DNA of 64,000 bases from Niastella koreensis GR20-10 (GCF_000246855.1 NC_016609.1:8506744-8570743); one strand, 5' to 3'; counted from the first letter of the stretch, positions 8,279 to 17,334 are shown. Notes: generated by a model not told the origin, from the sequence alone. Numbers and translations are program-made.

Positions 8279-9499
8279 TTAACAATTGTAGTAACAAATG
8301 TAATATTTTTTCACAGGGCTTGCTAATGCCTGATGGATCAATGCATTATCAACTTTTGATATATCAGTCACCGTGCCGTTTTTGAACAGGATATTTATCA
8401 TTTCCTCGGTGGGGTCGTAGGTGGTATTTACTGCTTCCCCGGTGAAGATAAAGTAATCGCAATCGGTTTCCTTTATCTTCAAATGATGGCAAATGTTATT
8501 CCGTTGTGTTTTAATCCAATCCTGATCAAAAGGTTCTGCCTGCAATTTAACTTTTAATAAACGGCGATCTATTAAACACCGGCACAAAATGCTCAAAACG
8601 GTATCAGAATGAAAGATCCAGTTTTTAATTGTCGTTAGCACGTCATAATCGTCGAGCATGCAGAATTTATCGAGATGTTGCTCAATAAATTCCGTGCTGG
8701 TGGTGCTTTTTAAAAAGAAGTCAAAGGTAGCAGATGCAGCGGGAACTGTTTGTCCCTGTTGAATCAATTCCTTGGCTCGCTGAATGATCTTAATCAGCGT
8801 TTTTTCCGCACCCAGTACGGTTTTATGCAAATATACCTGCCAGTACATAAGGCGGCGGGCCACCAGGAATTTCTCTATGCTGTAAATGCCTTTTTCCTCA
8901 ACCATCAGATCGCCATCTTTCACCGTAAGCATTTTTAAAATGCGGTCGTAGCCGATCACCCCTTCCGAAACACCTGTATAAAAACTATCGCGGGTGAGGT
9001 AATCCATACGGTCAACATCAAGCTGGCCACTGATGAGCTGGTGTAAAAAGGGCTTGGTATAATTATTGGTAAAAATGTCGATGGCTTTATGCAATTGCCC
9101 CTTCATTTGTTCATTGAGCACACGCATGATAAGGATGCTGATCGTTTCATGATGCGTTTTACTGATCAGCACATTTTCAAGGGCATGTGAAAACGGCCCG
9201 TGACCAATATCGTGTAACAGGATCGCAATTTTTGCAGCTGTTTCTTCTTCAGGAGTAATTTCCACTCCTTTACTCTTCAGCTCGGTTAACGCACTGCACA
9301 TAAGGTGATAAGCGCCCAGGGAGTGATGCAGGCGGGTATGCACTGCGCCCGGGTAAACCAGGTGCGCAAATGCCATTTGATGTATACGCCGCAAACGCTG
9401 GTACCAGGGATGCGCGATTACCTGAAAAACAAGCGGATCATCGATAGTAATAAACCCATATACCGGGTCATTTATGATCTTTCTGATGCGGTTTGTCAT
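8279..9499 (-). CDS. HD-domain phosphohydrolase (dGTPase/SAMHD1-like)
   Basis: 406 residues. The metal-binding H...HD...D signature is intact: His58/59 in TRLHHSLGAYH, His96-Asp97 in ILLHDIGHGPFSH, and an Asp in GQLDVDRMDYLTRD (161-166). This arrangement is typical of the YdfP/SAMHD1-like group of nucleotide phosphohydrolases, so hydrolysis of (d)NTPs is likely, though the substrate cannot be read from the sequence. It sits upstream of lpxD with a 152-base gap, as in many Bacteroidota genomes. TACTTTTG on the minus strand near 9544-9551 is a possible -7 box. Confidence 0.85.
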   Translation of the reverse strand: MTNRIRKIINDPVYGFITIDDPLVFQVIAHPWYQRLRRIHQMAFAHLVYPGAVHTRLHHSLGAYHLMCSALTELKSKGVEITPEEETAAKIAILLHDIGHGPFSHALENVLISKTHHETISILIMRVLNEQMKGQLHKAIDIFTNNYTKPFLHQLISGQLDVDRMDYLTRDSFYTGVSEGVIGYDRILKMLTVKDGDLMVEEKGIYSIEKFLVARRLMYWQVYLHKTVLGAEKTLIKIIQRAKELIQQGQTVPAASATFDFFLKSTTSTEFIEQHLDKFCMLDDYDVLTTIKNWIFHSDTVLSILCRCLIDRRLLKVKLQAEPFDQDWIKTQRNNICHHLKIKETDCDYFIFTGEAVNTTYDPTEEMINILFKNGTVTDISKVDNALIHQALASPVKKYYICYYNC

Positions 9500-9840
9500 T
9501 CGCTGCTTGCTTTTTTGTTAAAATTGCTGCCAAAAGCAGCGGGCAAAAGTACAAAGCCCGGTCGGATAAATTAAATTTGGTTAGATTGGTGGGGAGGAAA
9601 GTTGACAGGTTGACAAGTTGACGAGTTGATGAGGAAGAGCGGAGTTGATACAGTTGACAGGGTTGATAGCATTGATAAAGGAAAAGACAGAAGGCAGAGA
9701 TCAATACCACGAGACTTAAAATTCGCAAGCCTTTTCACGTTTTCAGTTTGCCGGTTCACGATTGCCGATTCATCCCCGCTAAGCCGGGACCGGATTCAAG
9801 AATGCCCCCTTAAAAAAGTAATTATTTTAAATAACTATAC
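9500..9840. repeat. Intergenic region with GTTGACnn array
   Basis: 341 bases between divergent genes. From 9601 to about 9680 the sequence is a run of GTTGACAG, GTTGACAA, GTTGACGA and GTTGATGA 8-mers that then decays to GTTGATA/ATTGATAAAGG. It is followed by a stretch (AGAAGGCAGAG, AAAATTCGCAAGCCTTTTCACGTTT) that resembles the DNA at 3580-3700. No coding signal. Confidence 0.55.
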
Positions 9841-11397
9841 ATGCCATTAGGAAAAATACTTTGGGTTGATGATGAAATTGAAAGTTTACAATCACAAATA
9901 CTGTTTTTACAAAATAAAGGGTACGAGGTAACGGCGCTTACAAACGGTTTTGATGCGGTAGATTTTGTAAAAGATAACCCACTCGATGTTGTACTGTTGG
10001 ATGAAACCATGCCGGGCATTACCGGTTTGGAAACCCTTTCGAAGATAAAAGAGATCAATTCGCAGATCCCGGTGGTGATGATTACCAAAAATGAAACGGA
10101 AAACCTGATGGATGACGCCATTGGCAGTCAGATCACCGATTACCTGATAAAACCGGTGAATCCCAACCAGGTACTGTTGAGTTTGAAAAAGATCCTCGAT
10201 AACAAACGGTTGGTAGGGGAAAAAACTACTATGGCCTATCAACAGCAATTCCGCAATTTATTCATGGCGCTGAATAGCAATCCTGACTACAACGAGTGGA
10301 TGGACATATACAAAAAACTGGTGTACTGGGAGCTGGAAATGGATAAAAGCGACAGTCCCGAAATGCAGGAAGTGTTTCAAACTCAAAAAAGCGAAGCCAA
10401 CACCGAATTCTTCAAATTTGTGTCAAAGAATTATGCCCGTTGGGTAAATCCCAAAAGTGATGAAGGTCCGGTGATGTCGCACAACCTGATAAAATTTAAA
10501 GTGCTGCCGCATATTGAAAAGGGCACGCCTACTTTCTTTGTACTGCTCGATAACCTGCGGTTCGATCAATGGCGGGCCATTGCTCCCATCTTTGCAGAGA
10601 GCTTTCGCATTCTCGAAGAAGACAGCTTTTACAGCATTCTGCCTACAGCCACGCAATATGCGCGCAATGCTATTTTCAGCGGATTGCTTCCGATTGAAAT
10701 TGAAAAGAATTTCCCCCAGCAATGGAAGAACGACGATGAAGAAGGCGGCAAGAATTTGTTTGAAGAAGAGTTCTTCCGGTCATTTTTAAAACGCCATCGG
10801 CGCGACGATATTAAATTCTCTTATACCAAGATCCTCAACAACCAGGCGGGCCAGGACCTTGTGAACAATATGCATAACCTTATGGGCAACGACCTGAATG
10901 TTATTGTTTACAACTTTGTTGATATGCTCAGCCATGCCCGTACCGAAATGGAGGTACTGAAAGAACTGGCGGGCGATGAAACCAGCTACAGAAGCGTTAC
11001 CCGGAGCTGGTTCGAGCATTCGCCCCTGCACCAGGCATTGAAGAAAGTGGCTGATAAAAAACTCAATCTCATCCTGGCCACCGATCATGGCAGCGTGCGG
11101 GTAAAAACACCGGCCAAAGTAATTGGTGATAAACAAACCACTACCAACCTGCGGTATAAACACGGTCGCAACCTTAATTATGAGCCCAAGGATGTACTGG
11201 CCTTCCGCGATCCCAAAGAGGCAGGATTGCCTGTGCCAACCGTAAACTCCTCGTACATTTTTGCCCGGGAAGACATGTACCTGTGTTACCCCAACAATTA
11301 CAATTATTATGTGAACTACTATCGCAACACTTTTCAGCATGGCGGCGTTAGTTTAGAAGAGATGATTGTGCCGGTAATTAAGATGACGAATAAATAA
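9841..11397 (+). CDS. porX: Response regulator PorX with PglZ domain (T9SS regulation)
   Basis: 518 residues. The N-terminal receiver domain has the acidic pair Asp10-Asp11, phosphoacceptor Asp54 (LLDETMPG), Thr82 and Lys104. The rest is an alkaline-phosphatase-superfamily PglZ domain with Thr271 in PTATQYARNAIFSG, metal ligands near LLDNLRFDQW and DHGSVRVK, and a His-rich C-terminus. PorX homologues control type IX secretion genes, and the P. gingivalis protein is reported to be a phosphodiesterase using the equivalent Thr. No sensor kinase gene is adjacent. The other T9SS genes of the window (porU, porV, gldJ, porP-like) lie 30-50 kb away. Confidence 0.92.
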   Translation: MPLGKILWVDDEIESLQSQILFLQNKGYEVTALTNGFDAVDFVKDNPLDVVLLDETMPGITGLETLSKIKEINSQIPVVMITKNETENLMDDAIGSQITDYLIKPVNPNQVLLSLKKILDNKRLVGEKTTMAYQQQFRNLFMALNSNPDYNEWMDIYKKLVYWELEMDKSDSPEMQEVFQTQKSEANTEFFKFVSKNYARWVNPKSDEGPVMSHNLIKFKVLPHIEKGTPTFFVLLDNLRFDQWRAIAPIFAESFRILEEDSFYSILPTATQYARNAIFSGLLPIEIEKNFPQQWKNDDEEGGKNLFEEEFFRSFLKRHRRDDIKFSYTKILNNQAGQDLVNNMHNLMGNDLNVIVYNFVDMLSHARTEMEVLKELAGDETSYRSVTRSWFEHSPLHQALKKVADKKLNLILATDHGSVRVKTPAKVIGDKQTTTNLRYKHGRNLNYEPKDVLAFRDPKEAGLPVPTVNSSYIFAREDMYLCYPNNYNYYVNYYRNTFQHGGVSLEEMIVPVIKMTNK

Positions 11398-11628
11398 GTG
11401 AGCAGGAGCGGCCCTCCTACGCTAAAGCTTCGGCGGGCAAGGCGGGGAGTATTGGAAATTGATAAAACCGGGGCTTTTTACCCAAAAAAGGCGTTTTTAA
11501 CGCCGTTTTGGCCACGAAACGATCGTTTTCAACGTTTTGTGTGGAAAAGTTCGGGTTATCTATTTCCAGCACTAAAATTGTGAATATTAATTTTGTCAAT
11601 CATTCATTAAGTCACTTACATCCAGACT
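11398..11628. other. Spacer with dispersed-motif fragment
   Basis: 231 bases. The start contains CTACGCTAAAGCTTCGG (11418-11434) between GC-rich flanks, which looks like a dispersed intergenic motif, not a gene. A TAATTTTG box at 11588-11595 could be the -7 element of the next gene, but no matching -33 is clear. Confidence 0.35.
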
Positions 11629-11937
11629 ATGAAATTTACGCAAGCAACATTAGATAAGATAGAGGCGATTCTCGATGAGGCTGAATATGTGCTACGTTAC
11701 GAACGGGGTAATTTTCAGAGCGGATATTGCATTTTAGAACAAAAGAAAGTAGTTGTTTTAAATAAATTCCTGCAGCTCGAGGGCCGCATAAGTACATTGA
11801 TCGATCTGGTTCCGCAATTGCAGGTTAATCCCGATGAGTTTTCACCCGAGGTGCGCAGAACATATAACGATGTACTGGAAAGACACGCTTTGATTCAGGC
11901 GGAGAATGATAAGAAAGAGGAGAAGTTAACCAGTTAA
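11629..11937 (+). CDS. Small conserved-type protein of unknown function
   Basis: 102 residues, charged, predicted cytoplasmic and mostly helical (FTQATLDKIEAILDEAEYVLRYERGNFQSGYCILEQKKVVVLN). Codon use and sequence character fit a real gene, and I have the impression that such short proteins are conserved in Bacteroidota, but I cannot name a family. The last codons and stop (KLTS, 11926-11937) fall inside a GTTAAC/GTTGAC repeat, so the C-terminus may have been shaped by that repeat. Confidence 0.7.
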   Translation: MKFTQATLDKIEAILDEAEYVLRYERGNFQSGYCILEQKKVVVLNKFLQLEGRISTLIDLVPQLQVNPDEFSPEVRRTYNDVLERHALIQAENDKKEEKLTS

Positions 11938-12114
11938 CCTGTTGACGAATTGACCAGGTAGTTGAAAGCGTTGACGGAGTTGATAAAGGGAAATACAGAA
12001 TACTGGTAAAAGCCTAAAGGCTAAAGCCAAATCCGGAAATGTATTTGCTTTCAGCTTCAGGCTTATAGCTTTGACCTGTATTTGCTTGTGTCTTGTAGCT
12101 TGAGGCTTGCAGCT
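11925..12114. repeat. Composite intergenic repeat (GTTGAC array plus AGCTT-rich unit)
   Basis: A GTTAACC/GTTGACG array (11925-11985) runs into AATACTGGTAAAAGCCTAAAGG (about 11998-12020) and then an AGCTTCAGGCTTATAGCTTT-like tract to about 12114. The same three parts in the same order occur at 43009-43413, so this is a composite dispersed element. Confidence 0.6.
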
Positions 12115-12136
12115 GTTTTCTTTGTATTTTTACCGC

Positions 12137-12913
12137 GTGAGCTATCCTTCATTAACCATTACGTTTTTAGGGACCGGTACCAGTGCCGGTGTACCCATGA
12201 TCGCCTGTGATTGTCCGGTTTGCACATCAACCGATAAAAAAGACAAAAGACTTCGCTCCAGTATAATGGTGCAGTCAGAAAAAACAACACTCGTTGTTGA
12301 TTCAGGGCCCGATTTCCGCTACCAGATGTTGCGGGCCAATGTAAAGCACCTGGATGCTATTGTTTTCACCCATTCGCATAAAGACCATGTGGCCGGCCTC
12401 GACGATGTGCGGGCTTTTAACTTCTTTCAGCAGGAACCCATGCAGGTGTACGCCAGCGATGCTACACAAGAGGTGATCATCCGCGAATTTCCTTATGCTT
12501 TCTATGAATCAAAATACCCCGGCTTACCAGAAATAAAGTTGAACACGATAGGGCTGGAAACTTTTGACGTAGGGGATATCCCTGTAACGCCCATTATGGT
12601 ATGGCATTTAAAGATGCCGGTGCTGGGTTTTCGCTTTGGCCGCTTTACATATATTACCGATGCCAGCCGTATTGATGACAGTGAAATGGAAAAGATCAAA
12701 GGCAGTGAGGTGCTGGTGTTGAATTCGCTGCGAAAAGAAAAACACATCTCTCATTTTTCCCTGGGCGAAAGCATTGAAGTGGCTAAAAAGCTACAGGTAC
12801 CACAATGTTACCTCACCCACCTCAGCCACCAAATGGGTAAGCATGCCGAGGTGGAAGCGGAGTTACCGAATGGGATCAACTTTGCTTATGATGGGTTGGT
12901 GATTAAAGTATAG
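12137..12913 (+). CDS. MBL-fold metal-dependent hydrolase (PhnP-like)
   Basis: 258 residues from a GTG at 12137 (SYPSLTITFLGTGTSAG); the frame extends to a TTG at 12107 inside repeat DNA, which is less likely. The metallo-beta-lactamase signature HSHKDH is present near residue 84, together with VVDSGPDFR, a CDCPVC cysteine pair typical of PhnP-like phosphodiesterases, and a second metal region YLTHLSHQMG. Members act on cyclic phosphates or related phosphodiesters; the substrate here is unknown. The next gene is convergent and the 166 bases between them hold a perfect hairpin. Confidence 0.85.
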   Translation: MSYPSLTITFLGTGTSAGVPMIACDCPVCTSTDKKDKRLRSSIMVQSEKTTLVVDSGPDFRYQMLRANVKHLDAIVFTHSHKDHVAGLDDVRAFNFFQQEPMQVYASDATQEVIIREFPYAFYESKYPGLPEIKLNTIGLETFDVGDIPVTPIMVWHLKMPVLGFRFGRFTYITDASRIDDSEMEKIKGSEVLVLNSLRKEKHISHFSLGESIEVAKKLQVPQCYLTHLSHQMGKHAEVEAELPNGINFAYDGLVIKV

Positions 12914-12984
12914 CCGGGCGAACCTAAAAGGCAAAGGGTAGAGAAATGACAAATGAAAAATGGAAAACAGAGAAATGAGAAACA

Positions 12985-13020
12985 TTAACACGTTAACCTG
13001 TCAACTTGTTAACGTGTTAA
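12985..13020. terminator. Perfect 13-bp hairpin between convergent genes
   Basis: Arms TTAACACGTTAAC (12985-12997) and GTTAACGTGTTAA (13008-13020) are exact inverted copies around a 10-base loop. It is made of the same GTTAAC/GTTGAC words as the dispersed arrays, which continue to 13078. It has no T tract, so its role as a bidirectional terminator is inferred from position only. Confidence 0.4.
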
Positions 13021-13079
13021 CACTTCAACTTTATCAACTCTGTCAACTACCCGGTTAACTCGTCAACACGTCAACTGGT

Positions 13080-13712
13080 CTACCTCCTCCCATACTTCCT
13101 GATCATCTTATACAATTCCCCCGGTTTAAATGGCTTTCCCAGGTAATCTGTCATGCCGTATTCGCGGGTCTTTTGCAAAACTTCCGTAGAAGAGGCCGTT
13201 AACGCAATAATAGGAATAACATCATTAAAGTTCCGGATATGTTGGGTAGCGTTATAACCATCCATCACCGGCATTTGCAGGTCCATCAGCACTACATCAT
13301 ATTCCGACTGCTGTACTTTGTCGATGGCAATGGCGCCATTCTCCGCTATATCAACCGCGCCATTCCAGTTGGTGATCATCTTTTGGGCAACCATACTATT
13401 AAACTCAACATCTTCAACCAGCAATACTTTTATGCCCGACAGATCGCGGGCATTATTTTCATCCTGTTCTCTGAACCTGCTAAGCTCAGCTTCCGCTTCT
13501 TTATACTGTTGATGTTGATCTGATAAGATCTGCTGGTATTGTTTCTCACATTCCTTAAACGCATCTTCCGTTAGCTTCTGGGCTTCGTCATAGTTTCTGT
13601 ATGCCTGATCAACCAGTTTTAATAACTTTTGAACAGCGGGGTCAAACTTCTGAGCTCCCGATAAAGCATTTTGAATTTGTTTCTCCAATAAATGATGATA
13701 GGATTGCTGCAT
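13080..13712 (-). CDS. Response regulator with N-terminal coiled coil, no output domain
   Basis: 210 residues. Residues 1-90 are a helical, coiled-coil segment (LLKLVDQAYRNYDEAQKL, YQQILSDQHQQYKEAEAEL) like the start of many hybrid sensor kinases. Residues 93-207 form a complete receiver: Glu100-Asp101, phosphoacceptor Asp144 (LMDLQMPVMDGY), Thr172 and Lys193. No HisKA or HATPase lies between them, so it either acts as a stand-alone receiver or is a shortened hybrid kinase. It starts 20 bases after the FIST gene and is surely co-transcribed with it. Confidence 0.85.
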   Translation of the reverse strand: MQQSYHHLLEKQIQNALSGAQKFDPAVQKLLKLVDQAYRNYDEAQKLTEDAFKECEKQYQQILSDQHQQYKEAEAELSRFREQDENNARDLSGIKVLLVEDVEFNSMVAQKMITNWNGAVDIAENGAIAIDKVQQSEYDVVLMDLQMPVMDGYNATQHIRNFNDVIPIIALTASSTEVLQKTREYGMTDYLGKPFKPGELYKMIRKYGRR

Positions 13713-13732
13713 AGGGGTATAGGGTATGGAAC

Positions 13733-14374
13733 TTAAATTTCTTTAAATGCGGTAATGGTTTGAACGGGGCCATATTCATTCCACCCAACAAACGAACCTT
13801 GATTTACCTGTAGTTGATTACCATAAAAGCCAATGGCCACGATAACGCCATCGGCGGGCGCCTGGTTTAATCCTACAAACGCTTTCGAGAAATTGCACCG
13901 GGTGCCTGTTAAACCACCGGTAATGGGAATGGACTGCGTATTCAGTTTATTAAAACCAGCCAGTAGTTCGCTGCCATTCACTACAGTGCTATCGGCCATG
14001 ATGTAAGCAGTTTGCAGATCGCTTTGCTGCAATTGTTGCATAAGACTATGCCCCGCTTCTAAACTGGTAGCGTGTTTGCTGATATTTGTTTCGGCACAAT
14101 GAATAGTGGTTTTATCAAATTGAAAGGCGGTAACCACAACACTATTGAGAAAAAGTTCAGGAAGAATGATCTCACCGGAAGCCGAGGTTAAAATAATATG
14201 GGCCTCGGGATAGCTTCGTTCCAGGTAATTAAAAACGGCAGTATCGGTAATTATAGAAGGTGGGCCAAAGGCCAACACCAACTGGCATTGCATTCGGTCA
14301 AATTCTTCCGCATGCATATATATTTTCCAGGCCTTATCGGAATACTGGAGTTGTTGCATTTTCATTCGGGGCAT
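13733..14374 (-). CDS. FIST sensory domain protein, short form
   Basis: 213 residues. The sequence matches the FIST N-terminal domain, an intracellular sensory module thought to bind small ligands such as amino acids (SVVVTAFQFDKTTIHCAE, GGLTGTRCNFSKAFVGLNQAPADGVIVAIGFYG). FIST proteins usually run to 370-400 residues with a FIST-C domain; here the protein stops soon after VNQGSFVGWNEYGP, where FIST-C would begin. The downstream partner is a receiver protein that lacks kinase domains, so the pair looks like a reduced FIST/hybrid-kinase system. Confidence 0.75.
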   Translation of the reverse strand: MPRMKMQQLQYSDKAWKIYMHAEEFDRMQCQLVLAFGPPSIITDTAVFNYLERSYPEAHIILTSASGEIILPELFLNSVVVTAFQFDKTTIHCAETNISKHATSLEAGHSLMQQLQQSDLQTAYIMADSTVVNGSELLAGFNKLNTQSIPITGGLTGTRCNFSKAFVGLNQAPADGVIVAIGFYGNQLQVNQGSFVGWNEYGPVQTITAFKEI

Positions 14375-14530
14375 TATTTAAGGGGTACGGACAAGGCTAT
14401 ATGTGTAACGTATATTATTTCAAATACTTATATTTAGGCAGAAAAAAGTAAGTGTTTTTTGGAAGAATTGAGTAAGGGCAATAATTAGTAGCTGGAAATC
14501 AACAAATATTGACACCGCTCAATCTTTATT

Positions 14531-15439
14531 ATGGAAAGCAACTGGAAAGATTATTTCTCTTTCACAAAGAAAGAACGCACCGGTATTTATGTACTCCTGG
14601 CATTGATCGGCATTTGTATCACCCTCCCACAGTTTTTCAGATCAGCCACTTTTAGTGAAGAGGTACGCGTAGAAGTTATGCAATTGCAAAAGGCGCCGCC
14701 TGAACAGGCTTTAAAACAACAGGAAAGGCGGCCGGCTTACAATGATGTCTATTATGCACCGGAGAAGGAGGCGCCGGTAAAAGCAATCTTATTTCCATTT
14801 GACCCCAATACGCTGGATGCAGCCGGCTGGAAAAAGCTGGGCATCAATGAACGTACAACACGCACTATACAGCATTATCTGTCCAAAGGCGGACAATTCA
14901 GAAGGGCTGCCGACCTGCAGAAAATGTATAGTTTAAAAAAGGAAGATTTCGACCGGTTAATGCCCTATATAAAAATTACAGCGCCCGCGCCATTATATCC
15001 GACCGGTAAACCCCCGGTTAAATATGTAAAGGCTCCGCCTGCGATCATCGACATTAACCAGGCCGATACGGCTGCGTTTATTGCCTTACCTGGTATTGGC
15101 AGCAAACTGGCCAGCCGTATTGTGAATTTCAGGGAAAAGCTGGGTGGATTTTATTCGGTACAACAGGTAGCGGAAACCTTCGGTCTGCCCGATTCTACCT
15201 TTCAATTAATACAACCCCGGCTGCAATGTGGTACCGCTGTTTTACAAAAACTCAACATCAACACGGCCGATGCAAATACCCTGAAACAGCATCCCTACAT
15301 TCGCTGGAACATTGCAAATGCCATTGTGCAATACCGTCAGCAGCACGGGTTGTTCCGGAAGCCGGAAGAACTGCAACAGATTGTGCTGATAACACCTGAA
15401 TTATACCAGAAAATAGCGGCCTATATAATAGTGGAGTAG
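14531..15439 (+). CDS. Membrane-anchored helix-hairpin-helix protein (ComEA-like)
   Basis: 302 residues. One membrane helix near residues 18-38 (GIYVLLALIGICITLPQFF) is followed by a Pro/Gln-rich linker and repeated helix-hairpin-helix units: FDPNTLDAAGWKKLGINERT (about 95-150), DINQADTAAFIALPGIGSKLASRIVNFR (about 175-225) and NINTADANTLKQHPYIRWNIANAIVQYR (about 240-300). HhH units bind DNA non-specifically, and a single-pass anchor suggests a periplasmic role such as DNA uptake, but the function is not established. Divergent from the FIST gene. Confidence 0.8.
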   Translation: MESNWKDYFSFTKKERTGIYVLLALIGICITLPQFFRSATFSEEVRVEVMQLQKAPPEQALKQQERRPAYNDVYYAPEKEAPVKAILFPFDPNTLDAAGWKKLGINERTTRTIQHYLSKGGQFRRAADLQKMYSLKKEDFDRLMPYIKITAPAPLYPTGKPPVKYVKAPPAIIDINQADTAAFIALPGIGSKLASRIVNFREKLGGFYSVQQVAETFGLPDSTFQLIQPRLQCGTAVLQKLNINTADANTLKQHPYIRWNIANAIVQYRQQHGLFRKPEELQQIVLITPELYQKIAAYIIVE

Positions 15440-15468
15440 GAGGGGAAATGTTAAGTTTTAAAAAACAC

Positions 15469-15488
15469 ACTAACAGATGTTAGTTTTG
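15469..15488 (+). promoter_or_regulatory. Operator-like dyad overlapping a -7 box
   Basis: ACTAAC AGAT GTTAGT (15469-15484) is an inverted repeat with 6-bp arms. TAGTTTTG (15481-15488) fits the TAnnTTTG -7 consensus and overlaps its right arm. It is about 70 bases before the acyl-CoA dehydrogenase start, so a repressor (for example of the TetR type common at fatty-acid genes) could act here; this is inference. Confidence 0.35.
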
Positions 15489-15557
15489 TGAAAAAATCGT
15501 CCTATATTGCAGCAGCCTCTAACGATTGAAATAGAGTTAATTCAGGTAAATTTAAGT

Positions 15558-16700
15558 ATGAATTTTCAAACTTCTGAGCTTACAGATCAGGTTGCTCAAT
15601 CAACCCGCGATTTTGCTCAACAGCATATTAAGCCTTACGTAATGGAGTGGGATGAATCCCAGGAATTTCCCATACATGTATTTAAAGAAATGGGTAAACT
15701 GGGCCTTATGGGCGTACTGGTACCTGAAAAATACGGTGGCGCTGGTTTAACCTATTATGAATATGTAGCCATCATCCAGGAAGTTGCCAAAGTATGTGGT
15801 TCCATTGGGTTAAGCCTGGCTGCACACAACTCGCTTTGCACCGGCCATATGTTGAGCTTTGGAAACGAAGAACAAAAGCAAAAGTATTTGCCCAAACTGG
15901 CTTCCGGAGAATGGCTGGGCGCCTGGGGGTTAACCGAACCCAATACCGGAAGCGATGCGGCCAATATGAAAACGGTGGCCATAAAAGATGGCGATCACTG
16001 GGTGTTGAATGGCACCAAATGCTGGATCACTCATGGAAAGAGCGCCGATGTAGCTGTTGTTATTGCCCGTACGGGCGAACCCCGCGCAAAAAACAATGCC
16101 ACTGCTTTCGTAGTGGAGCGAAGCACACCGGGATTCAGAGGCGGTAAAAAAGAAAACAAGCTGGGCATGCGTGCCAGTGAAACTGCTGAAATGATCTTCG
16201 ATAATTGCCGCATTCCCGACGCTAACCGCCTCGGTAATTTTGGCGATGGGTTTAAACAATCTCTGAAAGTGCTGGATGGCGGCCGTATCTCAATTGCCGC
16301 CCTTTCACTGGGTATTGCAAAAGGCGCTTACGAGGCTTCTATACAATATGCCAAAGAACGCCACCAGTTTGACCAGGCCATAGCCAACTTTCAGGGTATT
16401 TCGTTTAAACTGGCCGATATGGCAACCGAAATTGCCGCTGCCGAATTGCTGACGCTGCAGGCATGTGACTTAAAAATGCGCGGCGAACCCATGAGCAAGG
16501 AATCGGCCATGGCAAAATATTTCGCCAGCGAAGTAGCGGTGAAAGTTGCTACCGATGCCGTGCAGATCTTTGGCGGATATGGTTACACGAAAGATTTCCC
16601 CGTTGAAAAATATTATCGCGATAGTAAATTATGCACCATTGGCGAAGGCACTTCTGAAATACAGAAGATTGTGATAGCCCGTGAGGTGTTACGAGCTTAA
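15558..16700 (+). CDS. Acyl-CoA dehydrogenase
   Basis: 380 residues from the ATG at 15558 (MNFQTSELTDQVAQ); the TTG at 15507 is not credible. FAD enzyme that oxidises acyl-CoA to trans-2-enoyl-CoA in beta-oxidation. It has the family's N-terminal helical domain, LTEPNTGSDAANMKT and CWITHGKSADVAVVIART flavin and substrate segments, the QIFGGYGYTKDFPVEKYYRDSK signature and the C-terminal GEGTSEIQKIVIAREVL, whose Glu is the usual catalytic base of short-chain members. The length fits short- to medium-chain enzymes. A terminator follows at 16740. Confidence 0.93.
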   Translation: MNFQTSELTDQVAQSTRDFAQQHIKPYVMEWDESQEFPIHVFKEMGKLGLMGVLVPEKYGGAGLTYYEYVAIIQEVAKVCGSIGLSLAAHNSLCTGHMLSFGNEEQKQKYLPKLASGEWLGAWGLTEPNTGSDAANMKTVAIKDGDHWVLNGTKCWITHGKSADVAVVIARTGEPRAKNNATAFVVERSTPGFRGGKKENKLGMRASETAEMIFDNCRIPDANRLGNFGDGFKQSLKVLDGGRISIAALSLGIAKGAYEASIQYAKERHQFDQAIANFQGISFKLADMATEIAAAELLTLQACDLKMRGEPMSKESAMAKYFASEVAVKVATDAVQIFGGYGYTKDFPVEKYYRDSKLCTIGEGTSEIQKIVIAREVLRA

Positions 16701-16739
16701 ATTGAGAAATACTACTCCAGGTTGCTTGTCATGACATGG

Positions 16740-16773
16740 TCCTCCCGGCTTTAAGCGGGAGGATTTTTTATTT
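16740..16773 (+). terminator. Rho-independent terminator of acyl-CoA dehydrogenase gene
   Basis: Arms TCCTCCCG (16740-16747) and CGGGAGGA (16756-16763), 8-base loop, then TTTTTTATTT. Forty bases past the stop codon. Confidence 0.8.
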
Positions 16774-16866
16774 AATAACGCATAAGCCGCAAACTGTTAG
16801 ATAATACAGAAAAGGCTAATGATTGAATTATTATGAAGTACTACATTCCTGTAGTAGCTTTATAGT

Positions 16867-17334
16867 ATGAATAAAGAAGTCAATTATGTGCTGCAGGGCT
16901 TCTTACTAACGGTAGTAGTTATAGGAGCCATTAAATTCTCCGATCTGTTATTGTCAATACCTCCGCCGCCCCAGGATTCCAATAAACCGGTTGAAGGGTG
17001 GTGTGGTACTACGAGTCCTTCCTTCTCAAAACCGTATGTCAGGGGAAATGGCCCCGATGGCAAGGCGCTCTTTCAAAATAACTGCGCCAGTTGTCATGCT
17101 GTATTTAAAGATCTAACCGGCCCTGCATTAAGTGGAGTGGCTGAAAGGATCCCGGATAAAAAACTCTTACATAAATGGGTGCACAACCCGGCCGGTGTTT
17201 TAAAATCGGGGAATGTTTATTTCAATACCCTTATAAAACGGTTCGGTAATGTGCAGATGACTGCCTTTGATGGATTGTCGGATGAAGAGATCGATGCAAT
17301 TATCAATTATGTAGATCGAACGGAGAGATATTAA
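16867..17334 (+). CDS. Membrane-anchored c-type cytochrome
   Basis: 155 residues. An N-terminal membrane helix (about 8-30) is followed by a Pro-rich linker and one cytochrome c domain with heme motif CASCH, GPALSGVAERIPDKKLLHKWVHNPAGVLKSG, and a likely Met ligand in VQMTAFDGLSDEEIDAIINYV. A single-heme, periplasm-facing electron carrier. An extra Cys (GWCGTT) lies before the heme domain. Its last four bases overlap the stop of a small minus-strand gene. Confidence 0.88.
   Translation: MNKEVNYVLQGFLLTVVVIGAIKFSDLLLSIPPPPQDSNKPVEGWCGTTSPSFSKPYVRGNGPDGKALFQNNCASCHAVFKDLTGPALSGVAERIPDKKLLHKWVHNPAGVLKSGNVYFNTLIKRFGNVQMTAFDGLSDEEIDAIINYVDRTERY

Noticed and set aside
9601..9680. CRISPR-like array
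   Set aside because: The repeated word is only 8-10 bases, degenerate, with no unique spacers and no cas gene.
10786..11340. 184-codon minus-strand frame
   Set aside because: Antisense to the PglZ domain of porX.
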